Assembly: GCA_019426215.1 (NCBI GenBank) | Contig: CM033404.1 | Coordinates: 2,604,001 to 2,668,000, forward strand | DNA from: Buddleja alternifolia | Lineage: Eukaryota > Streptophyta > Magnoliopsida > Lamiales > Scrophulariaceae | DNA: 64,000 nucleotides | Reading direction: 5' to 3' | Shown: in pieces, positions 1 through 10,284 of the stretch | How positions within the stretch are numbered: position 1 is the stretch's first letter | How the letters are laid out: each line of letters starts with the position of its first letter | Notes under the pieces: generated by a model | What the model saw: the letters and a program-made list of their open reading frames with translations, nothing else | Told to the model about the DNA's origin: nothing | The model's database searches: none | Translations under genes and position numbers: made by a program

Positions 1-1934
1 TTCGTTGCAGAATTTGCATTGTAATTGAGTAATTTTTGTTTTTTTTTAACTCAAGAACAGATCTAATTTTTGTGGTTCCTTCACTGTAAATGTAAATGAA
101 AGTATGAAATTAGTTGGTTCCTTCAAAAGAGGACTAATTAGTTGTGCGTCCTTCAATGTAAATGAAAGTATGAAATTTATAGAAGAAATTTTTTCACCTG
201 GGTTCACTCAATTCTGCTCGGCTGTGTTTAATGAGGTGAGAAGTTGAGGGCTCTTTGTTGTGTTTTTAAATTACTTTTTTTTATTTTTATTTGAAAATAA
301 AAATACATATTTTACGCCGATTTTAACTGAACATTCTTATTTTTATGTTCCAATGAATTCCAATCATTACTCATCTTACAATTTTTTTTATCACTTTTAA
401 ATTCAAAACTATTAAACTAATAATTACTTTTCAATCATTTCACACATCACAATCACCAATTTCAATTATTTTTAAAAACACAATTAAACACACCTATTCT
501 TCCATTTTTCTCACACAAAAATAAAAAAACTCATTCCTCCATATATTTTAAAAAATGACAATTGAAAATAAAATATAAACACATCCAAAAAGAGCTTGAA
601 GGATTTGCAAATATATAACAAATTCCTTATTTAATACATATTAAATAATAGTAATATATAGGCTTTGTATAGTTATGTTTTTTAAGTTGCATTTTCATTT
701 TCTGAAACAAGGCAAATTTTATAAAAAATATTCAAATTTTAAATCCTACTACACATTCCCCTATATAATTACTAATCATTTTATCAATTCAATCACTCCA
801 TTCTCTCTATTCATTAATTACATAATTCAACTATCTAACATATTCTCTTTCTTATTTTATTATTCTAATTTTTTTTCTCATCATCATTGCATATATAACT
901 AATTCAATCAACTTTATATCACATCTACACAATTTCCAAACTTTTCTCAAAAATATATCCAAACAAACAAAAAAAATTAATATTTTCACACGAATTTCTA
1001 TAATACACATTCTCTAAAAAAACTCAAAATTCATTTTCGAAAACGCAACCATAAGGAGCCCTAATAATTGTCTATCTTCCCTTTCTCCCCCGCCAAACTA
1101 GTCCTAAGACTCTCAAGAAGACCTCGTCTGAGAGAAGATTTGGGGCATATAGCTTGTATGGTATTGTTTTCATTTTCAATTCTCAATTCCCAATTGGAAA
1201 TTGTAGAAAAGTGAATTTCCAAACTTTCATTGGTTTTTGTATTAAAAATGAAAATATGTTTGGATGAATTATTTTGAGTTGTTATTTTATAAGTTGAAAA
1301 TGAAAATATGTTTGGATGAATGTAATTTTGTGTGGATTTTTTTACGAAAAAACATGATGAGAATAAAAATATATTTGGATGAATACTTTTTTAGATATAA
1401 ATATAATAAAAAATTATAAGATTGATTTGACATAAAATAAATTTGATTTGTAGTTAGTGATATAGTTATATATATATATATATATGCATAGGTATATGTA
1501 TGTATAAAAGTTGTATGAATATATATAGCCATCCAAATTAAATAGATATATAGATAGGAGAATATGAGTGGTTGGAGAATTGAATTGATGAGATGGGATT
1601 AGAAATACATTGGAAATATGAATTGAGAAATAAATTCCCCAAATTTCATGGAAAAAGGAAGCCGATTTCAAATTTGTGCATGTGGATTTTTGATTTGGGC
1701 CAAACATATTTTGAGTTTCAAAATAATTGAGAATTGAAATTTGGGTTTTGAAAACAAAAACATACAAGCCAAGACTTTCAAAACCCTCGTCTTTTCTTTT
1801 CGAATCCAATATGAAAAGTAGTTATATGCACGTGACAAATTAATTAAAATATAAATTAAATTACTTATTACTACTGTGGCCTATTCGAGTTCGATTAGGG
1901 GTGTGTGTGGATAATCTCAAATAGTGTGTGTAAT
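1..1934. other. AT-rich intergenic DNA with MITE-like repeat
   Basis: No gene is seen. A segment of about 35 bp is imperfectly repeated near 74-178. Positions 248-1061 look like one MITE-type element: the left end GGGCTCTTTGTTGTG is matched by the inverted right end near 1037-1061 (reverse complement GGGCTCCTTATGGTTGCG). Near 1244-1386 a unit containing ATATGTTTGGATGAAT occurs three to four times. Short open frames here are low-complexity and not gene-like. Confidence 0.5.
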
Positions 1935-1942
1935 TATATAAA
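1935..1942 (+). promoter_or_regulatory. TATA box of the pseudouridine kinase gene
   Basis: TATATAAA lies about 120 bases before the proposed ATG at 2063, which fits a transcription start near 1970. No other promoter element was assigned. Confidence 0.45.
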
Positions 1943-2062
1943 GATTATTACTTATAACATTAGCTACCAGCACCACAGTTCATAGATGCGAAGAAGAGAA
2001 CTGACTGACCAAAAACAAAGCCAAAAAGAAGCGTGAATTTAAGAACTCGTCCTAATTTTCAC

Positions 2063-5000
2063 ATGGTAAATTTTTGATGAGTTTGTTTTTATTTAGCAAT
2101 TAATTTTCTTTTCTTCCTCTATATCGATTTTGAGTTGCAATTTATTTACAGCAGTTGTGCTTGTAATTTTATGTTTTAATTTCAGGAATTGAATAAACAG
2201 GGGCAATCTTCAAATAATGAAGCGGATGCGGTTGTGATAGGAGGGATGGTGCTTGACATAAATGCCACTCCTTCTGTGATTGCTAATCCCGGGACCACTA
2301 CTCCTGGAAAGGTATGATGTATAATGTGTGTACTTATAGGCCTGTTTTATAGCTTTTGCTCTTTTCTTAAGATTGTTCCAAATCATGAAAAGTGTAAAAA
2401 GATTTATGTTCTTAGGCAGTTGATATCTCTTGTGCTTCACATTGTGTTGTTATGTCTGAAAGACGAACCACGCTACTTGATACTCGACTCAATTTGGATC
2501 GCTGAAAGCTCATTTGAGCTCAGTTCGTTATCATATCAAACCAAACTTGGACAAATGGTTGTGTTCAATAAGTTTTGAATCTCGGCTCTATTTATAGCAA
2601 ATGATAAATATGTCCAAAAGAATCAACCTACTTGAGCTCTGCTCGTGTTCGTATGGATTAAAGCTCGTTTGAGCTCGGTTCGATTAACAATCAAACCAAG
2701 CTCAAACACAAATTTTGAAGCTCGATAATATTTCAAACAAGCTTGAACAACAACTTGTTCGACTCGTTTACAACCCTCAGTTTACTCCAACAAAAAAATC
2801 CGGAAAAAAATATTATGGTGATCAGTAGGGGTAACTTCTTTGATTGTTCATTAGTCTAGTGCTGTTGGTTAAGTTATCATGAAATATAACTCATTTAGAA
2901 CCCCAAAAAAAACGGAAATCTCTACTTTAAACTGGGAACGCATGATCATGTATGATATTTTTCGTTTCTCAAGTGAAATAGGAGGATAATCTATAAATAA
3001 GTAGCCTAATATGCTATCACGAGAAAAAGAACATGAATGCGGTTGGCGGGACTTTGACATTGGGGATACTTCCAACTCTCATATACCCTCTTGAATGGGA
3101 TCATGAACGAGAATTGAGAATATCATATCCGTGCAGATGTATAAATATCATACAATTGGAGAGTACACTGTTGCACCTCCGCTTTTAATCATTAAGAGGT
3201 TTTAAATTATGTCAACAACGTTAAGTTGCATTTGTAGTCATCTTTTGACTGTTGTCCTGATTATGTTTTTTCGTTCTATAAGTTATGAGTCGTCAAGATG
3301 CACAATAGCTATCACGTTCAGATGTCTCATGCCACCATGTTTTTTGGGACTTGCCTATTTAGGTTCTCTATACATTAGGTGGTGTAGCGAGAAATGTTGG
3401 TGAATGCATGTCAAAACTTGGAGCCAAGCCTTTCATGATAAGTGCTTTAGGATTTGACTTGGCAGGTCTGTACTCTGTCTATCATTATATTTAACACCTC
3501 TGAGCATTAGATCACTATTACTCCTCTAAAGGGTTATGCCGATAGTTTACCTGAAAAAGGGTCCAGTTCTAAAACTATATCTTAGTCTTAAAATTTTGAT
3601 GCAACCACGAACCAATAAGTTGGCATTCATTTAATACTCACCAGTCATAATATTATCATCATTTGCAAATTGTCATCGATAATGAGCCAATGAAACTCAC
3701 TATGCATGTGTAATGGTTAAGTTATTAATGGATTAAATTGTCAGTGCAAACTTGTGCTTTCCGTTTGCTAGTTTCTTGTCGTACTTCTACTAAGAACTAT
3801 CAATGATGGCATGAGGTCTCTCCTTTGAGTAGGAAGCTTGCTGTTGGAAAACTGGAGATCTTCTGGATTATCTCTAGAAGGTAAGATCTTTAATGAGCCA
3901 CTTTGTTTTATTGATGATCATCGATAATCATGATGATCATTATAATTTTAAGCATGTTAGTCCTTATAATTATTCATTCTAGACGAATCAACTAATGAAA
4001 AAAGATTGGAGGGACATTATGATGACTAGAAAATTATAAAAGGATGATTTTGGTATTTTATTATGAAAGAATAAGCAAACGCCTGTAATCTTGTGTCATC
4101 TTTGATGGTCAGGTATTCAGAAAAGGCAAGATATTGAGACTGCTGTTGTTTGCAATATCTTTGACGGTAAAGGAGAATTGGCTGCTGCTGTTGCTAGTGT
4201 TGAAGCAATTGTAAGTTTCTAATTAAAAAACTCTCGTAGTTGTGTTACGTCATCTGGTTAGAAGCCAAACCTTGATCGTCTTTTTGGTAACTTGAAATCA
4301 GGAAAAGTTCCTTACTCCTGAATGGATTCAAAAATTCACATTCGTCATCTGTTCTGCTCCTGTTTTGGTGGTTGATGCAAATTTAAGTCCTCCTACTCTT
4401 GTAGCATCTTGTCGAAGTATGATAAAACTTACTTGTTCTCTTCTACTTCATTCAGTCTTTATATTTCATATTTCATGCAGTAACCAGAGCTAATTTTGAT
4501 ACTCGGATGGAAATTGCAAACTCAACACGTTAATCGACTCTGTTGTTGCAGAATTAGCTGAAATGTCTCTTTGTTAAAGTACTTATTGGCTGAATATTTT
4601 CCTCAGTTGCAGCAGAATGTGAAACTCCTCTATGGTTTGAGCCAGTATCAGTTACAAAATCCAAAAGAGTTGCTTCAATAGCAAAATACGTGAGTGTATA
4701 TGAACTTTATCTAGAGAGAAATCCCGTAATACTTTCTGATAGATAGTTGGATTTCGCGTTAGAAGCTTTTCTCGTTATAATATATGTCAGTGTCTTATTA
4801 TTGGTAAAATTGAGTTGAATAGTTCAAATGATGAGCCTACACCAACTTATTATTTTGATTACCTCTAGTCGGCATTTAGTAGTTTCGAAAGTCTAGAGTT
4901 GTGAGGATAGAGAATAATAGCAAACAGATTGATTTTCACTTTCTTTTCTTTAATTTTTCATATATATTGTTTATGAATTCTACCAATTCAAAGTTATTGA

Positions 5001-5848
5001 CTTCTTGTATAGATTACTTTTACCTCACCCAATGAAGATGAGCTTGTAGCTATGGCAAATGCCTTGTCTTCCGAAGATAAATTCTTACCAATTCAAAGAA
5101 ATTATGGCAGTGTTAAGCCATCAATCGAATCATTATTTCAAATGTTAAAGCCTGCAATATGGGTTTTACTCGAAAAAGGTATTCGTGTGGTACTTGTCAC
5201 ACTCGGACCAGATGGAGTATTCTTATGCTTCAAAGCCTTACATGGAGTCAAAAAATGTAATTTCACAAAAAATAAACCTTCTTCTTTCAGCAGAAAACTA
5301 TATGAAGCTATAAATTTGAGTTGCCCACCAAATAGGATTTTAGGGGATCCTAAGTCGAGAGCAAGCCATTATATTGCTGTGCATTTTCCTGCACTTCCCG
5401 CCTCAGTAGTGAGGCTTACTGGTGCTGGTGATTGCTTAGTTGGTGGAACAATAGCTTCTATTTGTGCCAGTTTGGATATAATGCAGAGTGTGGCGGTTGG
5501 GATAGCAGCAGCAAAACGTGCGGTTGAAACTGAGACCAATATCCCTGCAGACTATGAACTGACTAAAATTGCAGGTATCACCATTTACATTTTTATGTGG
5601 TTTACATGGTCTGAATTCCTGTGTAATTTTGATACATTGGGAGCTTGCTGTATTTTTTTTTTTTTCCAAGTCATCTTTTACTGGGGTGTCGGGCTCTTGC
5701 GTAAAGATGTAGAATGCTGAGTTTAACCGTAAAAGCTACAGATATTTTTTACTTAAGTTGTCCAACATATATGTTTTCCTTGCTTGCAGATGATGCAAGT
5801 TCCGTCTATTCTGATGCAAAGGTTGTCTTCTGTGAATCGAAGCTATAA
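2063..5848 (+). CDS. PUKI: PfkB-family pseudouridine kinase, peroxisomal
   Basis: The protein phosphorylates pseudouridine to its 5'-monophosphate, the first step of pseudouridine breakdown; the next enzyme is a pseudouridine-5'-phosphate glycosidase. Nine exons join in frame: 2063-2065, 2186-2311, 3363-3465, 3833-3880, 4113-4210, 4302-4416, 4607-4689, 5013-5574 and 5790-5848, giving 398 residues. The PfkB fold shows near the N terminus as VIGGMVLDINATP and LGGVARNVGECMSKLG. The C-terminal signature LTGAGDCLVGG carries the expected catalytic Asp332. The protein ends in SKL, a canonical type 1 peroxisome signal, and Arabidopsis PUKI is reported to be peroxisomal. Exon 1 holds only the ATG, so the start codon sits exactly at a donor site. 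Intron 2 contains a MITE-like repeat. The final exon is partly duplicated just downstream. The start is inferred from splicing; the rest is well supported. Confidence 0.92.
2455..2785 (+). repeat. Dispersed AGCTCG-type MITE, copy in intron 2
   Basis: The segment is rich in motifs such as AAGCTCGTTTGAGCTCGG and matches, with many mismatches, 51450-51745 (same orientation) and 52915-53245 (opposite orientation). Shared landmarks are the AGCTCGTTT block, TCAAACCAAGCT and the closing TCGTTTACAACCCT. No transposase is seen and no target duplication was resolved. Confidence 0.6.
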
Positions 5849-5926
5849 CATTTCGGGAGTATTTACTTGATGCAAAGGTTGTCTTCTTTGAACCGAAGAA
5901 GTTATAACACTTCAGAAGTATTTACT
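5812..5926 (+). repeat. Tandem duplication of the PUKI 3' end
   Basis: Two units of about 56-59 bp lie side by side, 5812-5867 and 5868-5926, each starting GATGCAAAGGTTGTCTTCT. The first supplies the last codons and the stop of the kinase (ending ESKL). The second is in the 3' UTR, has a 3-base insertion, and would end FEPKKL if read in the same frame. Confidence 0.85.
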
Positions 5927-5948
5927 TGTAATATTGACAGTTCATTGA

Positions 5949-6864
5949 ATGTTATTTCTATAAGACTTCTTAAATGAATTTTGCATTTTTGCTCCTATTT
6001 ATACCACTCCATTGGTGGAGAATTATTGGAGAATTATTTGATTCTACGGATGAGAGCCGTCGGATGCGTGATAGACGGATCTTCAAACGTATTTTTCGTC
6101 GAGACAATGATAATTTTACACAATAGGCTATTCCTAACAGTGGAGTATTTTTTTTTTTTATATACTCGGATTTTAAAAATGGGGTAAATTAAGTCACGTT
6201 AGTATAATGTATATTATTGTTGATTTGATTTAATTCTACATTGTTTGATATTTTATTATGAAAGCGTATACAAGCATTTTAAAAAACCAACCTTGTGCCA
6301 TTGTCTTCCACAAATTTTGTTAAGGCCTTGTTTGTTTATGTTTTTTAATTCCATTTTCTATATATTGAATAATAAAATTCTAAAAAAAACACATTTTATT
6401 TAAATTCACATTTTTTCAGTTTCACTTTTTCTTTTCCCTAACTACGAATCAATCACTATATCAATTATTTCACACAATATCAACCAACAATTATTTATTC
6501 CAACTAATAATTTTCTCTTTCTTTTCGATACTTACAATTTTTATTTTATATTTAATCTATTATGCGTCAATCAATTATTTTTGAATTGATACATTTTACA
6601 AATTCAACCAATTTTAGAAACATAAACTCACACAACACATTTTCCCAAAAAAATTGAGACTTCTAACTATAAATATTTTTCTAATGCATAACTACAAATA
6701 TACCTACCAAAAGCCAGAAACAGAAGCATATACAAATTAGACAGAGACTTGCAAAAACTGCAACTTTAGAAGAAATCAGCTACTCACCTCATAAATTCTG
6801 TGTACATATATATATATATATACATACACATTTTCATGCTTTCTTAAACCTTTTTTCTATGTAA
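5949..6864. other. Intergenic, AT-rich repeat
   Basis: This stretch holds the 3' flank of PUKI and the upstream region of the PPR gene. Positions about 6320-6700 resemble the MITE-like elements at 248-1061 and 50013-50438 (left part CTTGTTTGTTTATG, then A/T-rich sequence with CACACAACACATTTTC). A TA microsatellite lies near 6806-6820. No coding sequence is seen. Confidence 0.4.
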
Positions 6865-8907
6865 ATGAGATCACTCAAAGAGGGACTGAAATTCCAGTCG
6901 CACGCCATAAAATCTGGGTTCGTCCCAACAATTTTCACCACCAATCAACTGATAAATGTGTACTCTAAGCATGGCCTCGCTGAAGAAGCCCGTAAACTGT
7001 TCGATGAAATGTCTGAACGAAATGTCTTCTCTTGGAACACCATTATAGACGCTTATATCAAGTCCCGGAATTTCAGTAAAGCAAAAAAGCTTTTTGATTC
7101 TTCTCCATGTAAAGACTCTGTCACGTATAATTCGATGATATCCGGGTATGCACGCTCCGATGGTTACGAAAATGTGGCTATTGAATTATTTACTCAAATG
7201 CAGTGTGATAATGATAAAGCGCGAATGGATGAGTTTACGCTGACGACAATGCTTAATTTGGTTGCAAAATTAAGGGCTTTGCAGTATGGAAAGCAGGTGC
7301 ATTCATTTATGGTAAAGAGTGGGAATGATTTGAGTAGGTTTGCATTGAGTTCTTTGATAGACATGTACTCGAAATGCGGGAGTTTTCATGATGCTTGTAT
7401 GGTTGTTAATGGAGAAGAGTTGGTGGATTTGGTTGTGAGAAATGCTATGATTGCCGCTTGTTGTAGAGAAGGCGAGTTAAAAATGGCAATGGAGATATTT
7501 TCGAGTAAGCCAGAGTTGAATGATGACGTTTCATGGAATACAATTATCTCGGGTTATGTTCAGAACGAGTGCGAGGAGGAAGGGATCGAGTTGTTTAAGA
7601 GTATGGCAGACGAGGGGTATCGATGGAATGTTCATACATTTGCTAGTATTTTAGCTGCTTGCTCGGCTTTGAAGAGTTTAAAGCTAGGAAAAGAAATTCA
7701 TGCTCGGGTTTTGAAAGAAGGAATGTGTTCTAATCCGTTTATAAGTAGTGGCATTGTTGATATTTACTGCAAATGTGGTGGTAATATGAGGTACGCTAAG
7801 AGCGTTCACGAGACGGTTGGAAAAGGCAATATATTTGCTATTACTTCAATGATTGTGGGATATTCAGCAAAAGGTGAAATGTTAGAAGCAAGAAGGCTTT
7901 TCGATTCGTTACCTGAGAAAAACTTTGTTATATGGACTGCTATTATATCTGGTTATGTGAAATTACAACAATGTGAGGAAGCTTTTGTTCTTTTTCGCGA
8001 ATATGTAGGAAAAGACACAACTGCCCCTGATGCTGTGATTCTTGTAAGTCTACTAGGTGCATGTGCTATACGAGCCAGCGTGGACCCCGGTAAGCAAATC
8101 CATGCATATATATTGAGGATGGGAATTCCGACAAATGAGAAAGCAATAAGTTCTTTGATCGACATGTATTCGAAATGTGGGTTTATATCATATGCACGAA
8201 GAATATTCAGAAGAGTTACCGTAAAAGATACTGTTATTTGCAATGTTATGATAGCTGGTTATGCTCACCATGGTTATGAATATGAAGCTATTAATCTCTT
8301 TGAGGAAATGATAGGAAAAGCCCTTAAACCCGATTCTGTCACCTTTATTGCACTTCTATCAGCGTGTCGTCACTGTGGATTAGTTGAAGTGGGCGAAAAA
8401 TATTTTTCATCAATGACCAAAGATTATGGAATAACACCCGAAATTGATCATTATGCGTGTATGGTTGACTTGTATGGAAGGTCAAATGAACTAGAAAAGG
8501 CAGTGGCCCTCATGGAGAAGATGCCCTTTGAGCCTGATTCTATTATACTAAGCGCATTTTTAAATGCTTGTAGAGGGAATAGAAATCCAGAACTTGCTAG
8601 AATGGCGGAGAAGAAGCTTCTAGAAGTTGAAGGAGATAACGGGTCGAGATATTTCCAGTTGGCTAGTGTATATGCATCGAGTGGCAAGTGGGATGAAATG
8701 GGGCGGGTGATGAGGAAGATGAGAGGGAGGGAAGTTAAGAAGGTTGCGGGTTGTAGTTGGGTACGGGTCAGGTCGGGAGTTCATGTTTTTATGTCGGGTG
8801 ATAGATCTCATTTAGAAGCGGAGGATATATATTGTACTTTAGGATGCTTGATTGATGAACTATATGATATAGCAAGTGTGGATGAAGAAGCTATGAGATT
8901 GATCTGA
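6865..8907 (+). CDS. Pentatricopeptide repeat protein, PLS class, E subgroup
   Basis: A single exon encodes 680 residues. PPR proteins of this class bind organellar RNA one base per repeat and act in editing, splicing or stability in mitochondria or chloroplasts. Repeats run through nearly the whole chain; clear units carry VYSKHGLAEEARKLFDEM, WNTIISGYVQNECEEEGIEL and LGKEIHARVLKEG. The C terminus has the E/E+ type sequence YASSGKWDEMGRVMRKMRG followed by GCSWVRVRSGVHVFMSGDRS, then stops without a DYW domain. From memory the repeat order and sequence resemble Arabidopsis At3g18840; this was not searched. The ATG follows an in-frame-unfriendly TAA by three bases. No clear transit peptide precedes the first repeat, so targeting is not shown by sequence. 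No frameshift is present. Confidence 0.95.
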   Translation: MRSLKEGLKFQSHAIKSGFVPTIFTTNQLINVYSKHGLAEEARKLFDEMSERNVFSWNTIIDAYIKSRNFSKAKKLFDSSPCKDSVTYNSMISGYARSDGYENVAIELFTQMQCDNDKARMDEFTLTTMLNLVAKLRALQYGKQVHSFMVKSGNDLSRFALSSLIDMYSKCGSFHDACMVVNGEELVDLVVRNAMIAACCREGELKMAMEIFSSKPELNDDVSWNTIISGYVQNECEEEGIELFKSMADEGYRWNVHTFASILAACSALKSLKLGKEIHARVLKEGMCSNPFISSGIVDIYCKCGGNMRYAKSVHETVGKGNIFAITSMIVGYSAKGEMLEARRLFDSLPEKNFVIWTAIISGYVKLQQCEEAFVLFREYVGKDTTAPDAVILVSLLGACAIRASVDPGKQIHAYILRMGIPTNEKAISSLIDMYSKCGFISYARRIFRRVTVKDTVICNVMIAGYAHHGYEYEAINLFEEMIGKALKPDSVTFIALLSACRHCGLVEVGEKYFSSMTKDYGITPEIDHYACMVDLYGRSNELEKAVALMEKMPFEPDSIILSAFLNACRGNRNPELARMAEKKLLEVEGDNGSRYFQLASVYASSGKWDEMGRVMRKMRGREVKKVAGCSWVRVRSGVHVFMSGDRSHLEAEDIYCTLGCLIDELYDIASVDEEAMRLI

Positions 8908-9480
8908 TTTAATAGTCTTGTATGGATCAAATTTGATCATATTGATTGACACATGGAACGTATGCTAAATTTAGATATTGTTCTTGAATATACAAGTGAC
9001 GTAAATTTTATATACTTAATATGTATAAAATAAATAGAATATGAGACTGTATATAATTTTGGAACAGAGGATCAAGTGTGAAATTTATAGGGCTAAGAAA
9101 ATAGTGTTGCTTCATAGGTTATCATAAACTTGTGCAATCCATCTTTAATTAACATGATTAAGATGGATGAGCTTGTATTTATGAAAAAATAGTTGTTGTT
9201 TGATATTCTATAAATTATGTATTTTTACTCCATATATGATAATTGATTTTACGATTTACCATTTACCATTTACAATTTATGTTATGGTTTATATGTTGGT
9301 TTTCACTTCATTTGAAAATTATGCATGCATCCTCAATCTTAATACACTTTTTTTTTTTTTAAAAAAATGATGAAATTTTAACATATATAGCCATCGATTT
9401 ATACTCTTTATACAATTGAAGATACCCAAAAAAATTCATAAATTACGCTAGTGTGATCTTAGAAATCAATCTTGTATTTA
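8908..9480. other. Intergenic, nothing recognised
   Basis: This is the 3' flank of the PPR gene. It is AT-rich, with a T-run then A-run near 9348-9367. No gene, RNA or repeat family was assigned. Confidence 0.4.
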
Positions 9481-9739
9481 AGAGAAAATTACATGTACAT
9501 CCCCTCACTTTAGTGCAAAATTATCAAAAATTCTCTTATCTTTTTGAAATTACATAAAATCTCACTTATATAAAGATATTCTAACAATTACACCCTTGTG
9601 TATTTAAAAGTTCTTACAATTTCACTCTTACAAATCATACAAATAGACCCTTTAATGGATCTCCTTGTAATTTATCAAAAATTAAGGGAGGTTTTGGTAA
9701 TTAACACTAAATTGAGGGGGTGTGCATGTAATTCTTCCT
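9481..9739. repeat. MITE with terminal inverted repeats
   Basis: The left end AATTACATGTACATCCCCTC is matched by the inverted right end (reverse complement AATTACATGCACACCCCCTC), about 34 bp in all. The same family occurs at 51784-52035 and, more degraded, at 49175-49420. It carries no coding sequence. Confidence 0.75.
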
Positions 9740-9777
9740 ATAGTTAAATAGACGAAGTATAAAATAATAAAAGGGGG

Positions 9778-10015
9778 AGCAACCCCTAGCGGAGTTGGTC
9801 AGGTAGCTGAGTCTTGTGCCTTAGGGCATGGGTTCGATTCCCTTTGAGAGAATGCCTATTAGTCTCCTCTACTGTGAGCCGGTTAGTTATGGGTAACCTA
9901 AGCTGAATTATCTTTCTTGTGTGGTTTGCAGGCTATTACACAGGAGCGGGAGTTACCCAATGTGCCCCCTAAGGATAGCGGCTACAGGTTTCCCTTGTCA
10001 TCCAAAAATAATAAT
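9778..10015 (+). mobile_element. tRNA-derived SINE with 15-bp target duplication
   Basis: RNA polymerase III boxes are visible: an A-box-like TAGCGGAGTTGGTCAG and a B box GGTTCGATTCC about 40 bases later. The element ends in an (AAT)n tail. The direct repeat AATAATAAAAGGGGG flanks it at 9763-9777 and 10016-10030, marking a recent insertion. The B box and tRNA-like head could suggest a tRNA gene, but the acceptor stem does not pair and the tail is SINE-like. Confidence 0.8.
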
Positions 10016-10284
10016 AATAATAAAAGGGGGTTTTATCCAAAGAAAAAGATAATAAGAGGGGGTATTTATGAAAAATCCAAACTTTACGGGAGATGTATGC
10101 AAAAACAGAACTTTAGAGGGTTGGTTATGCAAATTTTGCCCGTAAAAAGAACATAACCTATCGGCCATAAAATTGACATTTATTTCTACTAATAATACTA
10201 CTCTCTGACTTTGTTTTTCTCTCTGGAAATTTGAATACCTAAATATCAAATTGAAATAAGCGAACAATTATTTTCGGTTAAAAA

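Noticed and set aside
9781..9850. Possible tRNA gene
   Set aside because: A and B boxes are present, but the acceptor stem does not pair and the unit is part of a SINE with tail and target duplication. The same applies to the other SINE heads.
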